Shown: positions 33,786-45,880 of the stretch, in pieces
How the letters are laid out: each line of letters begins with the position of its first letter
Numbering within the stretch: the stretch's first letter is position 1
Source: Protopterus annectens
Lineage: Eukaryota; Chordata; Ceratodontiformes; Protopteridae
Direction: 5' to 3'
Assembly (NCBI RefSeq): GCF_019279795.1
Contig: NC_056738.1
Coordinates: forward strand, 481,115,281-481,179,280
DNA: 64,000 nt
Notes under the pieces: generated by a model
Seen by the model: the letters and a program-made list of their open reading frames with translations, nothing else
What the model was told of the DNA's origin: nothing
Databases searched by the model: none
Made by a program: the position numbers and the translations under genes

Positions 33786-36645
33786 TATTATTATCTATTT
33801 ATTTGTATTTTACATTTGTTGATCAGGAGTGTCCGGGTGAGCAAAAGTCCTTTTTCAGCTGAGACCTGGGGAGAAAAGCTCCAGGCATATAATATAAGAA
33901 AATTTAACAACAGAAATTAGACATTCAATATAAAAGAAAAAGAGTAAACCAGGATTTTTTTAGGTATACAATCATCATTACAATTCAATATTAGAGAAAA
34001 AGAGTAATACAAGCATTATCTAGGTATACAATCATCTATAACAACAACTGTCAGGTTATATCATATGCAAGCATTATTGGGCTGCATACAACTTAGTAAA
34101 GGGGTCAGACAAAATAGTAAAGGAAAGTAGGTGGAGTAAGAATCTAAGTTGTGAACATTTAGAAAGTCTTGTGTTGTGCTTCTGAAATGTCTGGTAGGAG
34201 AGTAATGTGAGATGAGAGATGATAGAGCTGGCAGAAAGATGGTTGATATAGAATGGAGTGGATCATTTGTAGTTGGCACAGTTCAGAAATTTAAGGGAGA
34301 GGCAGTGGTGAGATTTATACGGGTGTTGAGCTGTAAATGTGGCTACCTTGTGATAGGTTGTTTCTAGTTTGGAGAGTAGAGATGAGTTTAGGTTAGTAAG
34401 TATTTGGGAGTAGTAAGTTAGACAAGGAAGAAGATAGGCATGAGTTAGAGTATGCCTAGCTTCAGTGGTGAGGAATCTGCTATTTCTGTACAGGAGTCCT
34501 AGATTCTTATGCGTTTTCCTGATGAAATTGTTAATATGTAGATCAAATTTTAGTTGGTCATCTATGGTGATGTCAAGTAGTCTTGTGTTGGCATCGACTT
34601 CAATAGGAGTGTTGTTTAAAGATGTTATAGTAAAGGAGGATTTGATGTGGTTAGCAGATTTAGGGAGAAAGTGAAGCAGTTTGTTTTTTTAGGGTTGAGG
34701 ATGAGCTGGTGTTTTTTTTAGCCATGTCTCTACAGAGTTGAAGGATATCTGTGTAGTAGATAGGAATTCAGAGGGAGAGTTTGCAATAGTGATGACTGTA
34801 GAGTCATCTGAATATTGGACAATGGTGGACAGAGGACAAGAGGAGTAGAGTGGGTAAAGATATTAAAAAGTACAGGAACAAGTATGGATCCTTGGGGAAC
34901 ACCAGTTTTTACATGTAGGGGGGAAGAAAGTGCTGAGTCCCATCTGACTCACTGCTGTCTGTCAGTGAGATAGCTGGAGAACCATGCTACTGTATCAGAA
35001 GTGAAATAAAGGTCAGTGAGTTTGTTTAGTAATAGGGAGTGTGAGATAGTGTCAAAGGCCTTAGAGAGGTCAAGAAATAGGCAGGAAATGAGTTTATGAT
35101 TGTCTTTGGCTAGAGAAATAGTATTGAGAAAGGATAGGTGAGCAGTGGTGGTACTATGCTTAGGATGGAAACCATGATGGGTAGGAGTGAAAAGTTTTTC
35201 TTGTATGAGATGATGCATTGCTTGTTTGTGTATACATTTATCGAGTATTTTTGAGAGAGGGGAAAGAGTATAGCAATAGGTCTGAAATTAAATATTTCTG
35301 TGGAGTTGTGGTTCAGAAGAGTATAGAACTGTTTCCAGATAGTTGGAACTTTAGATTCAGAGATGGAGTGGTTGATAAGGACAGATACAGGAACAGGCAG
35401 GGAATGTGCAGCAGTCTGGAGAAAGTATGATGAGATATGATCAGCTGATTCAGACCATGGCTTGAGTTTAGAGAGTAGAACTTTAATATAGGTAGTAGGA
35501 ACAGGTTTGAGAGAGAGGGAGTTTGTCGGGTCAGCAGTTGGGGATGGTTCAAGGAGGTTAGAGGAGTTATGGTTAGAGGGGTTGCTGTTAGATAGTTTGG
35601 AAATAGATTCAATAAAGTAAGTGTTAAAAGTATTGGCAGTCTCTTCAGGAGACTTATCAGGACATGGGTTTGGTGAGGTTGGATTACCAGGGTTTGTATC
35701 TGGTTAATAGCATTCCAGAACTTTTTTGGATCTGATTTTAATGTTGTTGGGGGATTATAGTAGAAGCTTTTTTTGTCATTGTTAATGTGTTTTTATTTGA
35801 TTGCAAAGTTCTTTGTACTTCTACAAGTCAGCAGGAAGCTTGGATTGTACCCATATTTTCCAAGCCATGTCTCTGATTTTCATAAGGGAGTGAGCAGTTT
35901 TAGATAACCAAGGTGAAATTTTAGCTTTTATTCAAATATTTCTCGGTGGGCCAAGGGAATTTAAAATTGTAAGGAAAGTAGAGTTAAAGGCATTGACTGC
36001 CTCATCTAGAGGAAGCTGTTTAAGGAAGTCCCAGTTAACTCTAGAGAGAAGGGTATGGAATGTTTCAGGGTTAAAATTGGAGAGGTTTTGGCAGGCAATA
36101 TATCGGTGTGGTTTGGAGAGATGTATGGCATATCTAAGCACTTTTATAGGTGAGTGATCACTAAGGGAGATGGGTAGAGTTTCTGGATTATGGTACTTGC
36201 AGGGATTAGAAACTAGTACCCAGTCTATAGCGGAGCTCGGACTGTGCATTTTGATGGTGTGAGTAGGTTGAGAGATAAGTTGAGTAAATCTGTAGAGATT
36301 TATATGATGCTGAGAGTTATGAGTATTTTGAAATTCAGCCAATTAATATTTACATCTCCTAGGAGGATAGTTTCATTAGGGATGTTTTGGGAGAGATATG
36401 AAAGAAAGTTTTCCCGTAGGGGAATGTTATTCCCTGGTGGGATATATATGGCTATTACTGAAATGGTATTATGGCTATTAACCTTCAGATTTGCAGCAAG
36501 TATTTCAGCAGGTGAGAAGGAGGGAAATGTGTGTTTGGTTTGGGAGAGAGTAAGTTTATTAGAGTGAATTATAGTAGCACCACCACCTTTCTTTTTAATG
36601 CTGTCTTGAACATTGATCATCATTGATGATGACTGATCATTGATA
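33786..36645 (-). mobile_element. L2-like LINE nested in LINE copy B
   Basis: 3' end at 33,786-33,885 (TATTTATTTGTATTTTACAT, GAGACCTGGGGAGAAAAGCT). Minus-strand frames: 34,949-35,218 RT (FTPTHHGFHPKHSTTTAHLS, LFLDLSKAFDTISHSLL), 35,313-35,612 linker, 35,932-36,342 endonuclease C-terminus (AIDWVLVSN, LSDHSPIKV), and 36,300-36,623 endonuclease middle (GGGATIIHSNKL, IYIPPGNNIP, LLGDVNINW). The C-terminal part (34,061-34,900) is more decayed. CTAAT at about 33,777-33,781 and 36,651-36,655 may be a short target duplication. Confidence 0.88.
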
Positions 36646-37753
36646 ATGATCTAATGATGTTCAGGAGACGTCCTGGGATGTTATTGGGTCTACTGAGTCC
36701 ATGTTCTTGCCTTTAGCAAGTGCTGCCATTACATGCTGCCTAGTTATATTTGGAGAGTTGTTTGAGGGCATTTTTGGGGGATGGTTGAGGGTGAGAGGAG
36801 GGTAACGGTGGAAATGAATTTGTCAGCTAACAGGTTTGCTATACTGCCAGCCTCAGTGAATGTGGCACCATTAACCATCCAATCAGCACATTGCTGTATG
36901 CTGCCCTTGAGGTTTCTGACATAGCTGAAGAAAGTCTTATGGTTATCTTTCATCTGGGAGGATATCTTAACCTCAAAGTTGGCTTTGCTTGACCTATTCA
37001 GCACTCTAGTTACTGTTTAGTTTGAGGAGAGAATTTGTATCTTTATAGGAATTTATCTTCCTAATTTTTGCCATACTTCTTTTCCTTTTTTGTACATCCT
37101 GTTTAATTTGGGATGTCACCAGGGTGGTTTGTTTCTAGGGCTAGTCCTGGTCTTGCTTCTGATAGGTACAGCAGCCTGTATGGAGCCATTGAACTGGTTG
37201 TACAGAGTTTCTGAGAGCAATTTAGCATAGGCTGCTCTGCTCTTTTGGTTTGGAGGGGCACTGAATTTTGATAAACCATCACTTAAAAGATAATTTGCCT
37301 TGGAATAATTCCCAGTGGTTACTGGTTTTAATGGGATTAGTGAGCTGATTTTGACTTTGAGGAGACAGCTTTATGGTTGGACCTTACCAGGGAAGATGAA
37401 ACATTGGGTTGGAGGGTACAGTGTTTTCCCATATTTTGAGCATAAGGTCAAGTATGCTGGAGCCTCTAATGGGCGTATTCACTATTTGGTCAAGGATGTT
37501 TACATTTACAAAGTCCAGGAATCTCCATGCCTATAGATTTGAGGCCGTTTAGGATTCCTAGTCTACAGAGGTGCAAAGTCTCCCACGAATAGGGTGTTAG
37601 GTTGGATGATAAGTGTCTCCAGTAAGTGTAATTATTCATTATGAGTTTCTTGGGGTATGGAGAGTGACCTATAGCTGGCTAGGATATGGTACTTGATTTT
37701 GTCTGTGGTGATCTGCATGTGGAGGAACTCTGGGACATCATCCTGTTTGACCA

Positions 37754-38087
37754 CCTTAGAGGGGGTCTATATTATAATCTCGAAGGTTCAAAACTTCGAA
37801 GCACTAAAGATCGAACTTTAGTGATCGAAGTCTTAAACCATCGAAACAAAAAAATACTAAATTAAAAAAACGAAATAGTGTGTAGGCAGGGGGGCAAGCC
37901 CCCGCACCCCACACACCCCTACTTAAATATACCAACTCCGAGAACGCACTACATAGAAGTAAATGGAAATCTCCCCCTATGGAGATTTTCCGTTTAAAAG
38001 TTCGATGTAGTGCATCTTCACTAATCTTGTGTCGACAATATTGTATTCAATATTGTCAGACTTCGAGATTATAATATAGACCCCCTT
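37754..38087. mobile_element. Complete MITE with 23-bp TIRs nested in LINE copy B
   Basis: GGGTCTATATTATAATCTCG-AAG at about 37,763 and its exact complement ending at about 38,078 are the terminal inverted repeats. CCTTAGAGG (9 bp; 7-9 depending on where the G-run is cut) occurs on both sides. That fits an 8-10 bp target duplication, as made by hAT or Mutator-like transposases. The interior holds small palindromes (TTCGAAG.., CTAAAGATCGAACTTTAG) and the GGCAAGCCCCC / CCAACTCCGAGAACGCACTA blocks shared with 5,340 and 19,800. It has no coding capacity. Confidence 0.88.
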
Positions 38088-38528
38088 AGAGGTATGCTTG
38101 CTACTGATGTGTATTGAGACACCTCCACCTTTAGCCCTTGTCTGTGCAACTACTATTCTAAAAGTGTGAAAAGCACTGAAACATTGCACAGCTGGGGTAT
38201 TCTCTGCCACTTTAAACCATATCTTGGTAACTGCATATTCTCAAGTGTGAGGAGAGCTTGAAGGGAGTGAAGTTTTTTATTTACGATCCTGGCATTGAGC
38301 TGTATCACCCTGAGGTTCAGTTGAGTGGATTTGCTATGTTGGTAGATTTGTCACTCTGACATTGCCTAAAGAAGGCACTATGGGGTGGATAAAGTTTAGC
38401 CAGTATTTGAAAGCCTAGAAGGGAAAGACGCAGACCATCCTTGGGAAAGCAATGTGGTCTGTTAATCATGTCCTTCCAAGCTGACAGATATTTGATCCCC
38501 TTAGAATGACACTAGAAAGATAAATTTT

Positions 38529-38712
38529 TACTCGTATTGTGGCATCATCTTCGGTGATGGTAACATGCTGCTCAGTGCCAGGCTAATACCTGCTGGTATT
38601 GTGACATCATCCTCAGTGATGCTAATATGCTGCTCAGTGCCAGGCTAATACCTGCTGGTATTGTGACATCATCCTCAGTGATGGTAATATGCTGTCCAAT
38701 GATAGGCTCATA
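38529..38712. repeat. 62-bp tandem repeat, three units, inside LINE ORF1
   Basis: CTGGTATTGTGACATCATCC starts successive units near 38,592 and 38,654; a first diverged unit begins near 38,530 (CTCGTATTGTGGCATCATCT). Period 62. The last two unit junctions are almost identical. 62 is not a multiple of three, so the expansion also breaks the ORF1 frame. Confidence 0.85.
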
Positions 38713-39450
38713 CCATCCTGAGACATACAGTCTGAAAGTTCCATAACATCTCTCTTCACATAGTCCAGGGAACCACATCTCAGGCCATTTAAACCTTTAT
38801 GGACTATGATGGAATCATACTGCTACCTGTGGCATAATGACTTTAGTGCATGCATGATTTGGTGGATTCAGACTCCAGACAAGCAATTAACAGTTATGTT
38901 CTCCTTGCTTAGCATGGTTAGGGGGACATCCGTATATCTTACAATGAATTCCCCTATGACGAGAGTCCTGGTAAGTGTGTTTGCTTGCCTTAGAGACTCA
39001 GAATTTAGGGGCTCCACTCAGAGTGACAGGATGTGTAGTGTTTAATGTTGTTTTTTCTGAGGGCCTTTGGGCTTGCTAAGGCATATCTTTGACAACAGGC
39101 AGTCTAGGCGATCTTCATTGTTTAGGAAGATTACTTTTAAGTGCCTCAGCATATGTTAGCCTATGTGTGTGCTGTGTGCTTTGTGAGATAGCTGTTGGTT
39201 TCGACAATCTGATGTGCGCTAGTAAGCGAGAGTTTAACCTCCAGTGTCTTTGTGTAAGTAGATCTCTTGCATACTGTGTCTGCTTCTTTAAGGATTAAGT
39301 AGTTGTCAGCAAACATGAGACAATTACTACATTGTCTCAAGATGCCCATATCTGACAAGCTGGCTACAGGGAAGTTAGGAAATTGCACATCCATACCGTC
39401 CAGTGCTTTTGGGCAGACTAATAATGGTGCTCTATTGGGGGACATTATGC

Positions 39451-41325
39451 TACACTGTACTAAATTCTACTAACTGCAATGTTTACACAATACTGAATTT
39501 CTACTAAATCTGTAGGTATTGCCACTAAGTGCACACCTAGCTGCTCTAACCTTGTTGGCGCGCAAGGCAGGTACAGTTTTATGGACCATTCTACAGGGGG
39601 AAATTTGCTTTATAGATGTCTGTTGCTGTACAGGGCTAACCTAGGCAAATACATTAAATTTAAAGCAGCAGAGAAAAAAAACAGAAAATTAACTAATGAG
39701 CCCTCTGGTCAATAACATGACTGCAGTGGGTCCCTTTTGTATTTCCCAACTCAGACAGACAATGCAAACATCTCCTGCCACAAGATAAATAAACCCAGTT
39801 CTCCTAATGTAAAAACACAGAAAAAGAGACCTACAAATGCAATGCTACCACAAACCAGTTAAGCAGTTAGCTGGAAATCCCTTTCTGAAGGAGATTTCAA
39901 GACAGTCTTACAGCAGTAACAGTAAAAGGAAGGGCATTTTTTTTACAAAAAATACAGTGAAATGCACACATCAGGAAACAGTAGTGATCACTAAAAATAA
40001 CTTAAGGAAGTGCGGGTCAGCAATCAGAAATGCTTAGCTTTGCCTGGATGGAACTAGATACAAGTAAAACACTTCTGGAATGCAGGCTGGGACTCCATGC
40101 TTTGCTGAACTCTAGGAAAATGAGCAGGGGGCAATATGTAGTAATGGAGGATTAATCAAGAGCAATACTGGTTTGCTGGGTGGGCACCCAGCATCATGGA
40201 TCTATGGAAAACAATGGATGGGAATAGTACATAAATAGCTTATACAACAGACAATAGCAATGAAAGAGAGGAGGAAGGAATTTTGGGACTCAGATTACCA
40301 AAAAGGTTGGAAGGAAGAGGACACAGCCTTATAAAATTACCACAGCAAAACAGAGGGAGATTGGGAAAATTTTTCAAGCAGGCTAGCTGGACAGGCATCC
40401 ACTTAAATAAAGCCAATATTGGAGCTTTTTCAGAAACTTTAGCTTAATGTGCTAGTGGGAGAATGGGGCAGACACAAAATGCAACTTTAAGCAGGTTAAT
40501 GATAAGCAGAATATAAAAGCTCTGAAGCACAAACTGCAGCAGAGACAATTCTCTCACTATTGAACTTCTACTGCAGTTTAAGTCACCAGACTACGCAGAA
40601 ATGTACCAATAACACTGTTTATGGAAAAATGCAAAAATAAATTACTAAGGCTCAAAACCTGGCAATAATACACAGTCCTGCCACAACTGTGAATTAAACT
40701 ACATGACTATGGCCCAGCAGGGTTTAAAATACAAACAGATAGCTTTTACAAGTAATTCTATTTGTGGAAATTGAAGTTCAGAATACTGTAGCAACACAGT
40801 CTTCCCACAACTGCAAATATGCAAATTAAAATTCAAGACTAAGCTTCCAGAGCAAACTAAAAAATGCAAACAGGTATTTTTTTTTTGTCTACAACATAGA
40901 AACAAGCAGAAAAGTACAAAGTAGTATCAGCACACATCACTATAAGTGCATTTAAACATTTAAGCAGAATTTAAGTAATTGTCTTTCCTTTTTGATAAAA
41001 AGCTAGTTACTCATAGTTTCATACCTCTCCAAGTCTTCGATAAAAGACTCGCTGTAGGGGTAGCACTGTGCTGGAAATAGCAGGCTAACTAAAGAGGCAC
41101 CCAATCAAATAAAGCCAATATTAAAGCTCTTTCAGAAACTTCAGCTTAATGTTTTAGTGAGGATGGAGCAGACACAGAATGCAATTTTAAGATGATAAAA
41201 GCAGAATATAAAAAGCACTGAACTACAAACTAGAGTAGCGACAATTCTCTCACTACTGAACTTCTACTACAGTTTAAGTCACCAGACTATACAGAAATGT
41301 ATGAGTAATACTGTTTATGTATTAC
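39451..41325. repeat. Non-coding repeat region with a duplicated 230-bp segment
   Basis: 40,395-40,625 and 41,098-41,325 are about 85% alike by eye: AATAAAGCCAATATTGGAGC/AATAAAGCCAATATTAAAGC, GCAGAATATAAAAGC in both, CAGTTTAAGTCACCAGACTA in both. The distance between them is about 703 bp. The second copy is cut by the solo LTR at 41,326. No coding frame is supported. Confidence 0.7.
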
Positions 41326-42706
41326 TGTGATACCCGTGCCCTGGCCCAGCAATCAAGGAGCCTCAATACTCACCACTAACACCAGAAAAGGTGTCTCACA
41401 TATGAAGGAAAGGATAACAAATGCACACAGTAAAGTGTAGTTTCCCTTAAGAGCACACAGAGACATCACAGTCAGTCTGGGGCTGGTCGCTCCCTTGCTC
41501 TCTACGTCCCCAATAAGACTCTACACTGGCACAGCTATAGGGTCCAGATCTCAGCCTAGCTGGGCAAGCTAAAATCTCCAGCACCATCTCTGTCCAACCA
41601 GTGCTTCGTGTCCCTACCCATGTAGCTGACACACACAAACACACTTTGAAATAAGAGTTTATACAACCACACAGACACTCCTGGGGAATGCTGGCACAGG
41701 TTCTCCAGCTGTGCCCCTTTCTCCCAGACTATACGGTAGTACCACTTGCCACCACCCACTAATATTTATCAGCTACTCAAAGACCCTTAAAAGGGTGTCC
41801 AATTATTACTGTGCAATATTATTATCTAATTGGTAGCATAACTAGACAGTCAAGGCTTATTAGAGTGACTTGGTACAATAATCACTATAAATATGCAATG
41901 TACTCTAGAGCTTAAATTATCTCTACACAAAACAGCCACAGTTGAAAGGTTTTAAAATATTTAATAATAAATACTAAAAACACAAGACAATACTTCTTAC
42001 CACACAGTGCTAGTCAAGAGTTCAGAGATCACAGAGAAATACTTAAAATAATTCAGTAGTACAGTTCTGACATCACAGAAAAACACTTAGCCTAATCTTT
42101 CTAGTTCCAAGCTATTTCTAAAAGAAAACACAAGTCTAAGATAACTTACATAAGAAAACAGGCAGAGTGCTGATGAGTTGGATGGTCAAGACAAAAATGC
42201 TTATTCTTCTCTGGTTCTCTATGTTTAAATTGAAATTGCAGTTCTGAGTCACATTACATCATTCTTCACACTTTCCTGGGGTTCCCAGGCTATACATTAC
42301 ATCATTCTTCACACTTCCCTGGGTTCCCAGGCTAACAGAAACTGCATTTACATTCTTAACATCTTCCTTTTGTTATCTTGCAGCTGGCCAGGAAGCAGAG
42401 CAATAAAAATACATTTGCGTGTTTAAATCTAGCAATTTAACTCTTGGTTAAAGCAATAGAAAGAATTTCTTAACCTAGACCCTTCACCACCATTGTCTAC
42501 ATCAAAGGGTCACCACATGCTTTACTTTGGTCAGTAGAGAGCACTGTTGTTTCATTTTTTTTCAGTTCCACGTCTAACAGCAGTTTTTTTTCCATTTAAG
42601 ACAACAAGACTGTGTCTTACATTGATATTTACAAATGACAGAATTATCTGCAAAATTCTATCTGGCTAGGCTGGCAGCCTTCATCTATCTTTACCCACTC
42701 TTCACA
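41326..42706 (+). mobile_element. Solo LTR-like element, 1.38 kb (sister of 29,690)
   Basis: Starts TGTGATACCCGTGCCCTGGC and ends CTCTTCACA. Flanked by ATTAC (41,321-41,325) and CTTAC (42,707-42,711), a 5-bp duplication with one difference. CTATAAATATGC near 41,886 is a TATA-box candidate; AATAATAAATAC near 41,963 is a poly(A) signal candidate. It aligns in reverse to 29,690-31,013 throughout. It looks like a whole solo LTR; there is no internal region with gag or pol. Confidence 0.75.
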
Positions 42707-42711
42707 CTTAC

Positions 42712-43550
42712 ATTTTGGTTTTAAATAACTGCAGAGTTTCATTCAATTGCTTTGTTTCAGAAAACTCTATTTCTTGCCTCTCAGCACTTACCACTGCATT
42801 TTCAACGTCCTTAATCATGTTCTGTCAATATTTTATTTTCTTGTTGTGTATCAATTGACTATGCATCTACATATTGCTAGTCCATCCAGATATGTCCCAC
42901 ATCTCAACAGTGTGTGTGTACATTTTGCATAGTTTTTCAAATTATGCCCTATTCCCCCACAATTAGCACAGCATTTTTGGGCATTCACCTACCACTACGG
43001 CTACTATTCTCACAGAAAAAAAGCAGATTCTCTTGAAAGAGTTACATTTTTTTATTAGAATCAGTTTCAATTTGCAGCACTTATATTTGGCAAATGACAT
43101 CCTTGCTTATCTTTAACTAACAGTGAAACCCAGACTTCCCATCCCCTATCAATATGCGTATGGCATCAATTCTATGAACAGTGCATCAACATGTTCTTAA
43201 ACATTCTTCAATAGCTGTCTTTTTATTTCATCTGTTCTAAAGTGAATGCTGAATTGCATTTTAATAGTAAATTAAAGTCACTTACAACAAAATTCTTTTT
43301 AGTGCACAATTTACCTTTTGTTGGACCCAAGAACCAAACTGTGCTACCATTTCATCATTTCAAATAGAACAACCAGAAATGGTTCACTACCAACATGAAT
43401 TATACACCAAATATTTTAAACAATAAAATCCAAATGTTTTATTAACAAATCCCAGGCAGTATAATATCCAGCTTATCATTGCTCTTCACTGTAATTTTTG
43501 CCATCAGTGCTGCTTGTTAGCTTGGCCTGTAAGGAAACCAGCCAGCATGT
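42712..43550. other. No gene recognised
   Basis: AT-rich, short frames only. Nothing could be matched elsewhere in the window. Confidence 0.45.
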
Positions 43551-43554
43551 CTAC

Positions 43555-43695
43555 ATTTGGGGTTGGGGATTGGAATAACTTAAAACACGAGGTACATGGT
43601 TTGATTCTCAAGTAAGTCAATTGGCTAGGTCTACCATGCTCCACAAGGGCAGTTAGCCTAGTACTAACCTATGAACTATAAACTAGGAATCAGTA
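43555..43695 (+). mobile_element. tRNA-derived SINE, second family
   Basis: A B-box-like GGTTTGATTCTC near 43,599 is followed by AGTAAGTCAATTGGCTAGG and GGGCAGTTAGCCTAGTACTA, which match, in reverse, the SINE at 63,121-63,275. The A-box part is diverged. Distinct from the CCGAAAG-tail SINE. Confidence 0.7.
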
Positions 43696-44585
43696 ACTTT
43701 CATAAAAAACCTACTCTTTGTCAACTCAGATCTTTGACTGTTACAGCCACATAAGTTCAAATCACTGGCTTACTTACTTGTCCTTGTGTTTGCTTCTGTC
43801 CATACCAACACACTGCTGTCCATATTGCTGCCATGGCACTGCAATTCCTCCTGTTCTTTTTGGTAAGTCTGCAGCACCAAATGAACCTGCAACTCCTTCT
43901 CACATCCATCTCCTCAGTCTGTGCTGGAGATCCTTACTCCACAACTTCTTTCTAAGAAAAAGCACTGTCATCACATGGCTCTAATTATCAATCAGTTGCA
44001 AGAATTTACTGTTCTCCAGTTTTCCACTCTGCAGCTCCATAATCTTTATGCTTTGATGCTTGACAAACTCCAGGTGCACTTCACTTTGCGTCTCCTCCTA
44101 ACTTCTTCCTACACATACCATCACGACAGTGCTCAGATTACCCACTCTATTCCCTCAACAGTAAAGTCTGTACAGCACGCCCTGTGATATAGTAGGAATA
44201 TTTCCATGGTGCCCTGGCAGAATTCACTCTAGTCAGTACAAATTCTATTATCTGGTCTCATCTAAAAAGAGACCATAGGCCTAATGCGTCTAACCCAATC
44301 AGTAAAGCATAAATAAATGAATAAAGGTAAACATTGCTGGGAAGTAGTAGTTAAAGCACCTTTGCAGTGTCACACTGAAGGCAAGAAAAGTTCCTCATGA
44401 CTGATAAACTGCCCTGATAGTACCCTTTTTCAAAAAGGGGGAACAGGAGAGTGTGTTCCAAACACAGAAAAATCACATCTCATCCTCACTAGCATATCCT
44501 CTGCCATTGAGCAGGAAAGCAGACTTTATCCATTAGCTGAGCCTCTAATTGAGGAGATCCAGAGTGCATTGCATTCCGGCTAAAG
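43696..44585. other. No gene recognised
   Basis: C-rich plus strand with overlapping frames at 43,718-43,984 and 43,921-44,187. They have no known motif. The base bias could reflect an antisense LINE ORF1, but this could not be shown. Confidence 0.4.
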
Positions 44586-44589
44586 ACAA

Positions 44590-45880
44590 GTGATCCAGAT
44601 CTTTGTACTTAAACAGATACTGTAGGGGTTGTGGGAGTTTGCCACCTGGATCTGAAGAAGGCATTATTTTTCCAAAACAGAAGGTAAAAAAAGAGGCAAG
44701 AAAAGAGAAAAGGAAGAAATCAAAACTGAAAGTGGAAGGACTGAAGAACATTACTGTAAGAAAAAGAAAAGAAAGACAGAAGTTGATAACATGGCTCAAG
44801 CTGTGGATGCACAAAGCCAGCAGGATGATAATTGTATCATTCAAATGTAATAAGCAATGAAAACAGTGGGATAATAACACTAATGGTGATGAAGATCATT
44901 CCTTTCTAACAACTGATAAAGCAGATATTACTGAATTAGACGTTGAAGATTCTTCAGATCTGGTCAGGAAAGATATTCTTGTAACTGGAGTTTTAGTTAG
45001 TAGAGGAACTAATGCTTACATTTGCAGAGAAGATAATGAACATTGAATACCAATTGCTTACCAGGAGGAAAAATAGAGGATGTGAGAAAGGCCTTTGAAT
45101 GCTTTAATATAAGGAAGTATGAGTTGTTTTTTATGTATGTTGGTAAAAATGAACTCATCCACAAGGACTCTCTGACTGTTAGTAGGGAACATTCAGCCCT
45201 CTTAGATGGCATAGATTGTACAAGTGTTAGGAAATATGTTTAACAAATCACATATTGAAAGGAGTCAGGTCATCATGAATGAAAAGATTTTGGGGGGTAA
45301 ATACCTACATGAAAAAATGTCCTGTTTTATAAAATGGAAATGTGTAGATAACCCAAGCCTAATTTTAGGCACATGTCTTTAGACATGATGGTGTGTACTT
45401 GTCAAGATAAGGGAAGTGAATTTTTGCTGCAGACATTTTGCAATATTTGACAAACACAAGGCAGGACTTTTGCTAGGTCGAAAATGTAACAGTTCACATA
45501 TAGCAACATTTGATGCATCTCTGACGGTTCCTAATGCTGGGGGTATTAATAATTTATATATTGTTTTATTTGAAAATTTGTCATGTTCCCACAAGACTGA
45601 TGTTGCTATTCTTTGTGAAACATGGTTAAAGAACAATGACTGGAAACCAGTTCTGTCAAGGTATAAATATTTTTACTTTAAGATATTCTAACAAAAAAGC
45701 AGATGAGAGTGTTATGATAGGGATTAAAGATTGTTATGAGACCTGTGATTATTACAGTGATAACCCAATACTGTAGATTGTGTAAATTAAATGTGACAAT
45801 AAAGACAACGCTGGAACATATAACAATTGTTGGAGTGCATACAACACCAAAGTCAAGTGCTGATGACCTAGAGGAATTCA
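44590..45880 (+). mobile_element. CR1-group LINE 5' half (ORF1 with SGNH, endonuclease start)
   Basis: A lysine-rich ORF1 part is open at 44,603-44,860 (RYCRGCGSLPPG then KKEARKEKRKKSK). Further pieces give YELFFMYVGKNELIHKD near 45,118 and DGVYLSR-GK near 45,388, matching the esterase-like FLHVGTNDL and DG.HLS..GK motifs. 45,416-45,691 has the endonuclease start (TDVAILCETWLKNNDW). VGVHTTPKSSADDLEEFIH near 45,830-45,880 matches endonuclease strands. The element stops where the pogo-like MITE is inserted; no RT follows. Frameshifts and stops are frequent. Confidence 0.75.

Larger units (their letters stand above)
36650..39450 (-). mobile_element. CR1/Rex1-like LINE copy B, ORF1 and endonuclease part
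   Basis: ORF1 start at 39,161-39,445 (MGILRQCSNCLMFADNYLIL, TVCKRSTYT). The esterase-like end is near 38,400-38,460. Endonuclease: 38,095-38,210 (RIVVAQTRAKGGGVSIHISS), interrupted by a MITE and resuming below 37,763. Linker to RT: 36,744-37,004 (QMKDNHKTFFSYVRNLKGS, ANLLADKF). All pieces parallel the plus-strand copy at 9,240-11,695. The element continues past the nested L2-like LINE at 33,785. Confidence 0.85.

Noticed and set aside
34465-36567. Plus-strand frames at 34,465, 35,218 and 36,244
   Set aside because: Shadows of the L2-like LINE coding on the minus strand, which shows RT and endonuclease motifs.
44545-44880. Minus-strand Phe/Leu/Ser-rich 111-codon frame
   Set aside because: Opposite strand of a lysine-rich LINE ORF1 part; hydrophobic composition is a by-product.
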